Origin: JAAGZL01 sp050291725
GTDB lineage: Bacteria > Pseudomonadota > Gammaproteobacteria > Chromatiales > Chromatiaceae
Direction of reading: 5' to 3'
Length of the DNA: 64,000 bases
Assembly: GCA_050291725.1 (NCBI GenBank)
Contig: JBNKKH010000028.1
Coordinates: 1 to 64,000 of the forward strand
Below the pieces are notes generated by a model. It saw only the letters and a list, made by a program, of their open reading frames with translations. It ran no database searches and was not told the DNA's origin. Position numbers and translations under genes: made by a program. Numbering within the stretch: the stretch's first letter is position 1; each line of letters begins with the position of its first letter. Below, one piece after another: positions 16,281 through 23,493 of the stretch.

Positions 16281-16979
16281 ATGATCTTTAGACAGTTGTT
16301 TGATCGAGTATCATGTACCTACACCTATCTCATAGCGGAACGCGCTACTGGTGAGGCTATACTAGTCGATCCGGTTATTACTAATGTGGAGCAATATCTT
16401 AGACTGATCTCAGAACTGGATCTGGGCTTGGTATTGGCCGTGGACACCCATATCCATGCCGATCATGTAACCGGCCTGGGAGCCCTGCGCGATGAGACCC
16501 TTTGTGCCATCGCCATGGGGGAACACTCCAAGGCAGAGTGCGTCAACTATAAGGTGCGTGATGGGGAGCAGCTAAAGGTTGGGAATATATGCCTGGATGC
16601 AATGTACACCCCCGGACACACCGACGACTCATACTCTTTTCTGGTGCAAGGACGCCTGCTAACTGGAGATACATTGCTGATACGCGGTACCGGCAGAACA
16701 GATTTCCAGAATGGCGACCCGGCTATGCAGTACGACAGTCTGTTCAACAAACTTCTGCAGTTGCCAGACGAGACCATAGTCTATCCCGCCCATGACTATA
16801 ATGGCATGACCATCAGCACCATAGGGGAAGAGAAAAAATACAATCCGCGTCTACAGGTTGCTTCAATGCAGGAGTATGTGGAGCTGATGAATGGATTAGA
16901 GCTAGAGGATCCCAAGCTGATGGATGTTGCAGTACCAAGCAATCTTGCCTGCGGCCTAGTAGCGAATCACAAACCCTAA
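16281..16979 (+). CDS. Persulfide dioxygenase (ETHE1/SDO-like metallo-beta-lactamase)
   Basis: A 232-residue non-haem iron enzyme that oxidises glutathione persulfide to sulfite, part of sulfide detoxification or sulfur oxidation in the cytoplasm. The metal site THIHADHVTG supplies HxHxDH, TPGHTDD supplies a second His, GDTLLIRGTGRTDFQNGD carries the Asp and the SDO-specific Arg residues, and YPAHDY carries the last His. Length and motifs fit the ETHE1 type rather than glyoxalase II. A GAGG precedes the ATG. It converges on oxyR with a 5-bp gap. No rhodanese domain is fused and no sulfide:quinone reductase gene is nearby. Confidence 0.9.
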   Translation: MIFRQLFDRVSCTYTYLIAERATGEAILVDPVITNVEQYLRLISELDLGLVLAVDTHIHADHVTGLGALRDETLCAIAMGEHSKAECVNYKVRDGEQLKVGNICLDAMYTPGHTDDSYSFLVQGRLLTGDTLLIRGTGRTDFQNGDPAMQYDSLFNKLLQLPDETIVYPAHDYNGMTISTIGEEKKYNPRLQVASMQEYVELMNGLELEDPKLMDVAVPSNLACGLVANHKP

Positions 16980-16984
16980 AGCAG

Positions 16985-17881
16985 CTACTCAGTTTGTAGC
17001 TTGGCAAATGTCTCGCCGATCAAGGTAAAATCCCCCTTACGCGGTGCTGATTTTCTCCAGGTAAGGCCGATAACCCGAAATGGCTCTGGTTGTTTAAAGC
17101 GCCTTAGCTCGATCTGTTCACTGCGACCAACCTCTACATCAACAGACATCTCTGGCAACAGAGTAATACCCACCTTGCTACATACCATTTGGGTAAGAGT
17201 ACTGAGGCTGCTGGCACGAAAATCCCCCAGCTCATGGGCGCCCCCACTCTCACATACTGGCCATACCTGATCTCTGAGACAGTGCCCATCTTCGAGCAGC
17301 AGTACCTCTTGATCGAACAGGTCAGAGTGCTGCACAGTTTTCTGTTGCGCGAGCTTATGCTGCTCTGGTAACGCGAGCAGGAAGCGATCTTGGAACAGCT
17401 CCATTGTTGCTAAATCGCCCAACTCCACCCCCAGGGCCAACAGCGCCAGATCTAGCTGGCCTTCGTTCAACAGTCGCACCAACACATCCGTCTTCTCTTC
17501 ATACAACAGCAGGCGCAGATCTGGGAACAGCTCTCTAACCTTGGGTAGCACCTTAGGCAAAAAATATGGAGCAATAGTTGGGATGACACCCAAACGTAAA
17601 GTGCCGGACATGGGAAGGGTAAGTGCCTGTGCCACCTCAATCAGATCATTAGCCCCATTCAGAACCAGATGGGCACGTCGCACAACCTCCTCACCTGCCG
17701 GAGTCACCATCACCATGCGCTGATTGCGCTCCAGCAGCTTCAGACCAAGTTGCTCCTCCAGCTGTTTAATCTGCGTACTAAGCGCTGGCTGACTCACATG
17801 ACAGGCAGCAGCCGCCTTATGGAAGCTTCTGAGCTCTGCCAAAGCGACTAAGTATTCAAGCTGGCGCAGGGTGATTTTCAT
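16985..17881 (-). CDS. oxyR: Hydrogen-peroxide-sensing regulator OxyR
   Basis: A LysR-family regulator of 298 residues. The N-terminal helix-turn-helix is FHKAAAACHVSQPALSTQIK. The sensor domain carries GHCLRDQVWPVC, so C201 and C210 sit nine residues apart exactly like C199 and C208 of E. coli OxyR, which form the peroxide-induced disulfide. It is divergent from the rubrerythrin operon, with an operator-like sequence directly at its start codon. This supports autoregulation and peroxide induction of the rubrerythrin-DUF3501-sodB group. Confidence 0.93.
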   Translation of the reverse strand: MKITLRQLEYLVALAELRSFHKAAAACHVSQPALSTQIKQLEEQLGLKLLERNQRMVMVTPAGEEVVRRAHLVLNGANDLIEVAQALTLPMSGTLRLGVIPTIAPYFLPKVLPKVRELFPDLRLLLYEEKTDVLVRLLNEGQLDLALLALGVELGDLATMELFQDRFLLALPEQHKLAQQKTVQHSDLFDQEVLLLEDGHCLRDQVWPVCESGGAHELGDFRASSLSTLTQMVCSKVGITLLPEMSVDVEVGRSEQIELRRFKQPEPFRVIGLTWRKSAPRKGDFTLIGETFAKLQTE

Positions 17882-17882
17882 G

Positions 17883-17948
17883 ATAACTTTATATTATCAA
17901 CTTGGTAATTATTATCAATTAGAAATATGACCAATCTAATCCTATACT
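17883..17948 (+). promoter_or_regulatory. OxyR operator-like site and rubrerythrin promoter
   Basis: ATAA-N7-TTAT-N7-GTAA-N7-CAAT at 17883-17919 matches 11 of 16 specified bases of the OxyR consensus (ATAG-N7-CTAT repeated), with every spacer exactly seven. It abuts a poor -35 (TAGAAA, 17920-17925), 17 bp upstream of a good -10 (TATACT, 17943-17948), as in OxyR-activated promoters. The site begins two bases outside the oxyR start codon. Confidence 0.6.
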
Positions 17949-18001
17949 CCAAGTGTGTTTATTCTAGTAATCGATTTAGACCTATCTATGGAGGATAAAT
18001 A

Positions 18002-18418
18002 ATGGATCTAAAAAACAGCAAGACCGAGCAAAATCTTAAGGACGCATTTGCAGGGGAATCTCAAGCCAACCGTCGCTATCTCTATTTCGCATCCAAGGCG
18101 GATGTGGAAGGCTACAATGATGTTGCCGCACTCTTCCGCTCCACCGCAGAAGGCGAAACCGGACATGCACACGGCCATCTAGAGTATCTCGAAGAGTGTG
18201 GAGACCCAGCCACCGGCATGCCTTTTGGTGGCACCGCAGATAATCTGAAAACAGCAGTTGCTGGTGAAACCCATGAGTACACCGACATGTATCCAGGCAT
18301 GGCCAAAACCGCACGCGACGAAGGATTTGATGAGATAGCCGACTGGTTTGAGACCCTAGCCAAGGCGGAGCGCTCCCATGCCAACCGTTACCAAAAGGCA
18401 CTGAATGAAATGGAGTGA
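18002..18418 (+). CDS. Rubrerythrin without rubredoxin domain
   Basis: A 138-residue di-iron peroxidase. Four helices carry the two ligand sets: FAGESQANRRYLYFA with EGETGHAHGH, and AVAGETHEYTDMY with AKAERSHANRY. The C-terminal rubredoxin domain of classic rubrerythrin is missing, so electrons must come from a separate donor; a free rubredoxin gene lies at 29657. A strong ribosome site (GGAGG) precedes the ATG. It is first in a run with an iron-sulfur protein and a DUF3501 protein, and it is divergent from oxyR. It probably reduces hydrogen peroxide in the cytoplasm. Confidence 0.92.
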   Translation: MDLKNSKTEQNLKDAFAGESQANRRYLYFASKADVEGYNDVAALFRSTAEGETGHAHGHLEYLEECGDPATGMPFGGTADNLKTAVAGETHEYTDMYPGMAKTARDEGFDEIADWFETLAKAERSHANRYQKALNEME

Positions 18419-18433
18419 CGGCTTAAGTTGAAC

Positions 18434-18453
18434 TGCCGGGGTAAGCCCCGGCA
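18434..18453 (+). other. Intercistronic mRNA hairpin
   Basis: A perfect 8-bp GC-rich stem (TGCCGGGG / CCCCGGCA, loop TAAG) lies between the rubrerythrin stop and the next gene. No T run follows, so it is more likely a 3' stabiliser or processing signal for the upstream message than a terminator. Confidence 0.6.
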
Positions 18454-18487
18454 ATACCATTAGAAGAAGAGAGAACGGAGATACATA

Positions 18488-19819
18488 ATGGCTACACGAG
18501 AAGGCAATCTTGAAGCCCCAACTCGTCATACAATAGATTGGAAAAACCCAGAATTCTATGATGAGTCTAGCCTATTTCAGGAGCTAGAACGGGTGTTCGA
18601 CCACTGCCATGGCTGCCGCCGCTGCGTAAGCCTATGCAACTCTTTCCCAACCCTATTTGACCTGGTAGATGAATCAGAAACTTTTGAAGTAGATGGCGTA
18701 GATAAAAAAGATTACTGGCAAGTGGTGGATCACTGCTACCTATGTGATCTCTGTTATATGACCAAGTGTCCCTACACCCCACCCCATGAGTGGAACATAG
18801 ATTTCCCCCATCTCATGCTACGAGCCAAAGCAGTACGCTTTAATAAAGGGGAGGTGAGCACCAGGGACAAAATACTTACTAGTACCGATGCAGTGGGCAA
18901 CCTTGCCGGAATCCCTGTGGTTGCCGAGGTAGTAAATGCAGTCAACAAGATGAAACCAACTCGCAAAGTTCTTGAGGCGGTGCTTGGAGTACATGCCGAT
19001 GCCAATCTCCCTGAGTATCACTCCAAAACCTTGCACTCAAGACTGGCGGACAGAAAAGAGATAAATGCTATAGGAGAAGCAACAGACGCAACCAAAGGCA
19101 AGGTGGTTTTGTTTACTACCTGTTATGGCAACCGTAATGAGCCGATCATAGGTGAAGATCTAGTGGCGGTGTTTGAACACAACAAGATCCCAGTAACCCT
19201 AATGCAGCAAGAGCAGTGCTGCGGCATGCCTAAGATGGAGTTGGGTGATTTGGAGTCGGTAGAGAGGGCTAAACAGGCCAATGTTCCAGCCTTGGCAGCC
19301 CTGGTGGATGAAGGTTGGGATATTGTAGCGCCCATTCCATCCTGTGCCCTGATGTTCAAGCAGGAACTACCGCTACTGTTCCCCGATGACCCAGAGGTAA
19401 CAAAAGTGAGCGAAGCCATATTCGACCCTTTTGAGTACCTGCTGCTACGACATAAAGGCGGCAAACTAAATACAGACTTCAATAACCCATTGGGCAAAGT
19501 AGCCTACCACGCCGCCTGTCACCAACGGGTACAGAACATAGGCCCAAAGACCAGAGAGGTGCTGGAGCTAATCCCTGATACCCAGATAGAGATGATTGAG
19601 CGCTGCTCAGGACATGACGGCACCTACGCGGTAAAAAAGGAGTTTCATGAGATATCCATGAAGATCGTGCGCCCAGTAGTGAACAGGGTAAAAAAATTCG
19701 AAGCTGACCACTATGGCAGTGACTGCCCCATGGCCGGCCACCATATTGAACACGGTATGGCTGACGGTAGTAAAACAGAACATCCCATGAGCCTACTACG
19801 CCAGGCTTATGGAATTTAA
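18488..19819 (+). CDS. GlpC/HdrD-like iron-sulfur electron carrier
   Basis: A 443-residue protein with two N-terminal [4Fe-4S] sites (C40, C43, C46, C50 and C83, C86, C89, C94) and two C-terminal CCG domains, like GlpC and heterodisulfide reductase HdrD. The first CCG domain has TTCYGN and QEQCCGMP. The second has HAACHQ and ERCSGHDG, with Ser in place of one Cys. No membrane segment is evident. In the rubrerythrin-DUF3501 setting it is more likely to pass electrons to peroxide reduction than to serve glycerol-3-phosphate dehydrogenase, as no glpA or glpB is near. That role is inference. Confidence 0.85.
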   Translation: MATREGNLEAPTRHTIDWKNPEFYDESSLFQELERVFDHCHGCRRCVSLCNSFPTLFDLVDESETFEVDGVDKKDYWQVVDHCYLCDLCYMTKCPYTPPHEWNIDFPHLMLRAKAVRFNKGEVSTRDKILTSTDAVGNLAGIPVVAEVVNAVNKMKPTRKVLEAVLGVHADANLPEYHSKTLHSRLADRKEINAIGEATDATKGKVVLFTTCYGNRNEPIIGEDLVAVFEHNKIPVTLMQQEQCCGMPKMELGDLESVERAKQANVPALAALVDEGWDIVAPIPSCALMFKQELPLLFPDDPEVTKVSEAIFDPFEYLLLRHKGGKLNTDFNNPLGKVAYHAACHQRVQNIGPKTREVLELIPDTQIEMIERCSGHDGTYAVKKEFHEISMKIVRPVVNRVKKFEADHYGSDCPMAGHHIEHGMADGSKTEHPMSLLRQAYGI

Positions 19820-19836
19820 TTTTGGAGAAATAGCAG

Positions 19837-20421
19837 ATGAGTAAACTATCCCATGAAGATCTCTATGGGCTTGAAGAGTACGCCCGCATCCGGCCTGAAT
19901 TCAGAGCCAAGGTTATGCAGCACAAAACAAATCGCCGGGTACCCATTGGCAATCATGCAACCCTCTATTTTGAAGATGCCCTTACCATGCAGTATCAGGT
20001 ACAGGAGATGCTGCGTATCGAGCGTATCTTTGAGCCAGAAGGAATTCAGGAGGAACTGGATGTATACAATCCACTGATACCGGACGGCAACAACTGGAAG
20101 GCCACCTTCATGGTGGAGTATGAGGATGAGACTGAGCGCAAACAGGCACTATCCAGACTTATCGGCATTGAAAGATCTCTATGGGTGCAGGTAGATGGCT
20201 TCGACAAGGTCTACCCGATCGCTAACGAAGACCTGGATAGAGAAACCGAAGATAAGACATCCTCAGTACACTTTGTACGCTTTGAGTTAAGCCCGGAGAT
20301 GGTCACCGCTGCAAAGTCAGGCAGCAGTGTAAGAATGGGTATTGAACATGATGCATACAATCACTATGTAGAAGATATACCAACAGAAGTAAAACAGTCG
20401 CTAATAGCTGATCTACACTAG
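19837..20421 (+). CDS. DUF3501-family protein
   Basis: A 194-residue acidic soluble protein that I recognise as the DUF3501 family, usually found beside rubrerythrin and a GlpC-like iron-sulfur gene. It has no signal peptide and no cysteine, so it is unlikely to bind a cluster. Conserved-looking segments are YARIRPEFRAKVMQHKTNRR and a C-terminal VHFVRFELSPEMV followed by GIEHDAYNHY. The ATG follows the previous stop by 17 bp with GGAG ahead. Its function is unknown; co-occurrence points to the peroxide-reduction module. Confidence 0.8.
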   Translation: MSKLSHEDLYGLEEYARIRPEFRAKVMQHKTNRRVPIGNHATLYFEDALTMQYQVQEMLRIERIFEPEGIQEELDVYNPLIPDGNNWKATFMVEYEDETERKQALSRLIGIERSLWVQVDGFDKVYPIANEDLDRETEDKTSSVHFVRFELSPEMVTAAKSGSSVRMGIEHDAYNHYVEDIPTEVKQSLIADLH

Positions 20422-20453
20422 GGTCTGTTAACACATTACCAAGGAGAGAGATT

Positions 20454-21035
20454 ATGGCTTACCAACTTCCTGAACTACCCTATGCTCAAAATGCATTAGA
20501 ACCCCACATCTCAGCTGAGACTCTGGAGTATCATCACGGCAAGCACCATGCCGCCTATGTGGCCAACCTCAACAAACTGGTTGCCGGTACAGAGCATGAA
20601 GGTAAATCATTAGAAGATATCATTGCCAGTTCCGATGGCGGCATCTTCAATAATGCAGCCCAAATCTGGAATCACAGCTTCTACTGGAACTGCCTCTCCC
20701 CCAATGGCGGTGGTGCACCTTCCGGTGATCTCGGCAAGGCTATAGATGAAACCTTCGGCTCCTTCGATGCATTTCAGGAGAAGTTTACTGCCGCGGCCAT
20801 CGGCAATTTTGGGTCTGGCTGGACCTGGCTGGTGAAAAATGCAGATGGATCTATCGAGATCGCAAACACCAGCAATGCCGGCAGCCCCCTTACCAGCGGA
20901 CAGACACCCCTTATAACCTGCGACGTATGGGAACATGCCTACTACATAGACTATCGCAATGCCCGTCCGGCCTACCTTGAGGCATTCTGGAATCTGGTGA
21001 ACTGGGAGTTCGCTAATAAAAACTATACGGGATAG
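20454..21035 (+). CDS. sodB: Iron superoxide dismutase
   Basis: A 193-residue cytoplasmic dismutase converting superoxide to oxygen and hydrogen peroxide. Metal ligands are H27 (ETLEYHHGKHH region), the His in IWNHSFYW, and the Asp and His in TCDVWEHAYYIDY. The FeSOD type is indicated by AAQIWNHSFYWNCL and by length. GGAGAG precedes the ATG. It lies 32 bp after the DUF3501 gene, so it probably shares the OxyR-linked transcript and provides peroxide to the rubrerythrin system. Confidence 0.96.
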   Translation: MAYQLPELPYAQNALEPHISAETLEYHHGKHHAAYVANLNKLVAGTEHEGKSLEDIIASSDGGIFNNAAQIWNHSFYWNCLSPNGGGAPSGDLGKAIDETFGSFDAFQEKFTAAAIGNFGSGWTWLVKNADGSIEIANTSNAGSPLTSGQTPLITCDVWEHAYYIDYRNARPAYLEAFWNLVNWEFANKNYTG

Positions 21036-21073
21036 GCATAAAATATATTTTATGACTTTTGTCATTATTTATG

Positions 21074-21103
21074 TTGACAAGAGCTGCGGCTAATGCCAAT
21101 ATA
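21074..21103 (+). promoter_or_regulatory. Putative sigma-70 promoter of tpx
   Basis: A perfect -35 TTGACA at 21074-21079 is followed at 17-18 bp by AATAT-rich -10-like sequence (CAATAT, 21097-21102). It lies in the 168-bp gap before tpx. The -10 is weak. Confidence 0.45.
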
Positions 21104-21203
21104 TCATCATTATTGATGGCAATCAGTCTATGGCGACTACAGCAGGTTTGAGGAAAAAAGGCATGGACAACTATTTAACCAACCTAAACTAGAGGCTAGC
21201 AAA

Positions 21204-21704
21204 ATGGCGAAAATAACTTTGAAAGGAAACGAAATAAACACCTCAGGAGAACTACCCGCAGTAGGATCTCAGGCCCCTGACTTTGTATTAACCAAGACTG
21301 ATCTCTCTGATGTATCCCTTGCTGATCTGAAAGGCAAAAGGGTAATACTGAATATCTTTCCCAGCATTGATACAGATGTATGTGCCGCCTCTGTACGTCA
21401 CTTCAATGCTGACGCCAGCTCCTTGGATAACACTGTTGTACTTTGTGTCTCCCAGGACCTGCCCTTTGCTCATGCGCGCTTCTGCGGCGCTGAAGGGCTG
21501 GAAGATGTAGATTCTGTCAGCGAACTCAGAAACAGCGATTTCGGGGCTAACTATGGCGCACGCATTGTAGATGGTCCTCTAGCGGGTCTGCTGGCCAGAG
21601 CAGTTGTAGTCCTGGATGAAGATGGGAAAGTCACATATACCGAACAGGTCCCTGAGATTGTACAGGAACCTGACTACGCAGCAGCTTTAGCTGCATTGAA
21701 GTAA
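21204..21704 (+). CDS. tpx: Thiol peroxidase
   Basis: A 166-residue 2-Cys peroxiredoxin that reduces hydrogen peroxide and lipid hydroperoxides using thioredoxin. Peroxidatic C60 is in SIDTDVCAASVRHF and resolving C94 is in ARFCGAEG, at the spacing of E. coli Tpx (C61 and C95). GAGG lies ahead of the ATG. A strong terminator follows and touches the ribosome site of bcp, so the two peroxiredoxin genes are only conditionally linked. Confidence 0.95.
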   Translation: MAKITLKGNEINTSGELPAVGSQAPDFVLTKTDLSDVSLADLKGKRVILNIFPSIDTDVCAASVRHFNADASSLDNTVVLCVSQDLPFAHARFCGAEGLEDVDSVSELRNSDFGANYGARIVDGPLAGLLARAVVVLDEDGKVTYTEQVPEIVQEPDYAAALAALK

Positions 21705-21717
21705 GATCTCCACCTCT

Positions 21718-21745
21718 GGGCCGCACCCTTGCGGCCCTTTTTTTT
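21718..21745 (+). terminator. Intrinsic terminator between tpx and bcp
   Basis: A perfect 7-bp stem GGGCCGC / GCGGCCC with a 6-base loop is followed by eight T residues. The T run is immediately followed by GGAGC, the likely ribosome site of bcp, so escape past this terminator would set bcp expression unless bcp has its own promoter. Confidence 0.9.
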
Positions 21746-21757
21746 GGAGCAAACAAA

Positions 21758-22231
21758 ATGGCTATAGAAGAAGGCAAAGCAGCACCGCTATTCACCCTAG
21801 CTGATGCTCAAGGCAATAAAGTCGCTCTCAAGGATTTCAAAGGCAAGGATGTCATTCTCTACTTCTATCCAAAAGATGATACCCCTGGTTGTACTAAAGA
21901 GGCGTGCGGCTTTCGAAACCTATGGGGTGAAATCGAAGCGCTGGGTGTGGTGGTTCTGGGGGTTTCTCCTGACAGCAGTGAATCCCATGAGAAATTCGCC
22001 AGCAAATTCAACCTACCCTTTACCCTACTATCCGACCCAGACAAAAAAGTTATGACCAAATACGGGTCCTTTGGTGAAAAGATGATGTATGGTAAAAAGA
22101 CCACAGGGGTGATCCGCTCTACAGTCTGGATTGGACCAAATGGCAAAATTAAGAAACATTGGAAACGAGTAGCCAAGGCTGAGGCTCATCCAGCTAAGGT
22201 GTTGGAGGCGATTCAAAAAGATAGCTCGTGA
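21758..22231 (+). CDS. bcp: Thioredoxin-dependent peroxiredoxin Bcp/PrxQ
   Basis: A 157-residue atypical 2-Cys peroxiredoxin. C45 and C50 in DTPGCTKEACGFR form the PrxQ-type pair, five residues apart. YFYPKDD and the resolving context GVSPDSSESHEKFA are typical. It reduces peroxides in the cytoplasm with thioredoxin. It starts 12 bp past a terminator T run, and nhaA follows after 25 bp. Confidence 0.95.
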   Translation: MAIEEGKAAPLFTLADAQGNKVALKDFKGKDVILYFYPKDDTPGCTKEACGFRNLWGEIEALGVVVLGVSPDSSESHEKFASKFNLPFTLLSDPDKKVMTKYGSFGEKMMYGKKTTGVIRSTVWIGPNGKIKKHWKRVAKAEAHPAKVLEAIQKDSS

Positions 22232-22256
22232 TAGTAAACAGATAGAGGCATAGGAT

Positions 22257-23444
22257 TTGATAGTAGATAAACTAAAAGAGTTCTTACACCTTGAGGCCGC
22301 AAGCGGAATACTACTTCTACTCGCCTCTGTGTTGGCGATGCTAGCTGTAAACTCCCCAGCAGATTCTTATTACAACGCCCTGTTAGATACGCCTGTAGCA
22401 ATAAAATTTGGCGGGTTTGAAATAGCCAAGCCGCTACTACTGTGGATTAACGACGGTCTAATGGCTATATTTTTCTTCCTCATTGGCTTAGAGGTCAAAC
22501 GGGAGTTTTTGGCGGGAGAACTATCTGATCCATCGCGCGTGGTACTACCTATCATAGCCGCTTTTGGCGGAATGGCCGTACCTGCGGTTATCTACGCAAT
22601 CATCAACTGGGGAGACCCAGAAGCAATAAGAGGCTGGGCCATACCATCAGCCACCGATATCGCCTTTGCCCTTGGGGTACTTGCGCTATTGGGTAACCGG
22701 GTACCGCAATCACTCAAGCTGTTTCTAATGACTTTGGCCATAATTGATGATCTGGGCGCCATTATCATTATAGCCTTGTTCTATACAGCGGATCTTTCCG
22801 TAGTTTCATTGATTGCAGCTGCGCTGGCCCTGGCTGTGTTATTTTTACTCAACCGAAGAGGTGTATTGGGTCTAGCTCCATATTTGCTGGTTGGTCTTGT
22901 ATTCTGGGCAGCGGTATTAAAATCCGGAGTACATGCAACATTGGCTGGTGTATTAACCGCCTTTTTCATCCCCTTTAAAACAGAACCCGGTAAATCTCAT
23001 ACCCAACTGGAGATATTGGAGCACGATCTGCATCCGACAGTAGCCTATGGCATTCTGCCGCTTTTTGCGTTTGCCAATGCTGGCATACCGCTTGCCGGAG
23101 TTAATGCAGACTCTTTTCTCCACCCCATACCTTTAGGTATAGCGGCCGGACTGTTTTTTGGAAATCAGATTGGCATATTTGGCTTCAGCTGGATCGTAAT
23201 AAAGCTAGGCATTTCGAAACTTCCAGAGAAGGCCAGCTGGGCACAACTATATGGCGTGGCTGCACTATGCGGCATTGGGTTTACTATGAGTCTGTTCATC
23301 GGCTCCCTGGCATTCGAACAGGGCGGAGTAAGCCATACCGTTGATAACAGACTTGGAATTCTTTTCGGTTCTCTGATTTCCGGAATAGTTGGATATTTGG
23401 TGTTACGTTATTTCACTCGAAACAACCACACCACCTCTAGTTAG
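22257..23444 (+). CDS. nhaA: Na+/H+ antiporter NhaA
   Basis: An inner-membrane secondary transporter of 395 residues exchanging protons for sodium in pH and salt homeostasis, with about 12 hydrophobic helices. The ion site LAIIDDLGAIIIIAL holds the paired Asp residues equivalent to D163-D164 of E. coli. The unwound-helix region PSATDIAFALGVLALLG contains the essential Asp and Thr. The start appears to be TTG, with a purine-rich GATAGAGGCATAGGA ahead. It suggests a saline habitat. It ends the plus-strand stress island. Confidence 0.95.
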   Translation: MIVDKLKEFLHLEAASGILLLLASVLAMLAVNSPADSYYNALLDTPVAIKFGGFEIAKPLLLWINDGLMAIFFFLIGLEVKREFLAGELSDPSRVVLPIIAAFGGMAVPAVIYAIINWGDPEAIRGWAIPSATDIAFALGVLALLGNRVPQSLKLFLMTLAIIDDLGAIIIIALFYTADLSVVSLIAAALALAVLFLLNRRGVLGLAPYLLVGLVFWAAVLKSGVHATLAGVLTAFFIPFKTEPGKSHTQLEILEHDLHPTVAYGILPLFAFANAGIPLAGVNADSFLHPIPLGIAAGLFFGNQIGIFGFSWIVIKLGISKLPEKASWAQLYGVAALCGIGFTMSLFIGSLAFEQGGVSHTVDNRLGILFGSLISGIVGYLVLRYFTRNNHTTSS

Positions 23445-23493
23445 AACGCACGCAAGAGTACGTTCTAAGCAAGAGATGAATTGTGAACTACTC

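Noticed and set aside
16985..17881. CbbR/CysB-type LysR regulator instead of OxyR
   Set aside because: The two cysteines at OxyR spacing within GHCLRDQVWPVC and the rubrerythrin neighbourhood fit OxyR better.
18488..19819. GlpC of anaerobic glycerol-3-phosphate dehydrogenase
   Set aside because: No glpA or glpB nearby; the fixed neighbours are rubrerythrin and DUF3501, so a glycerol role is not supported.
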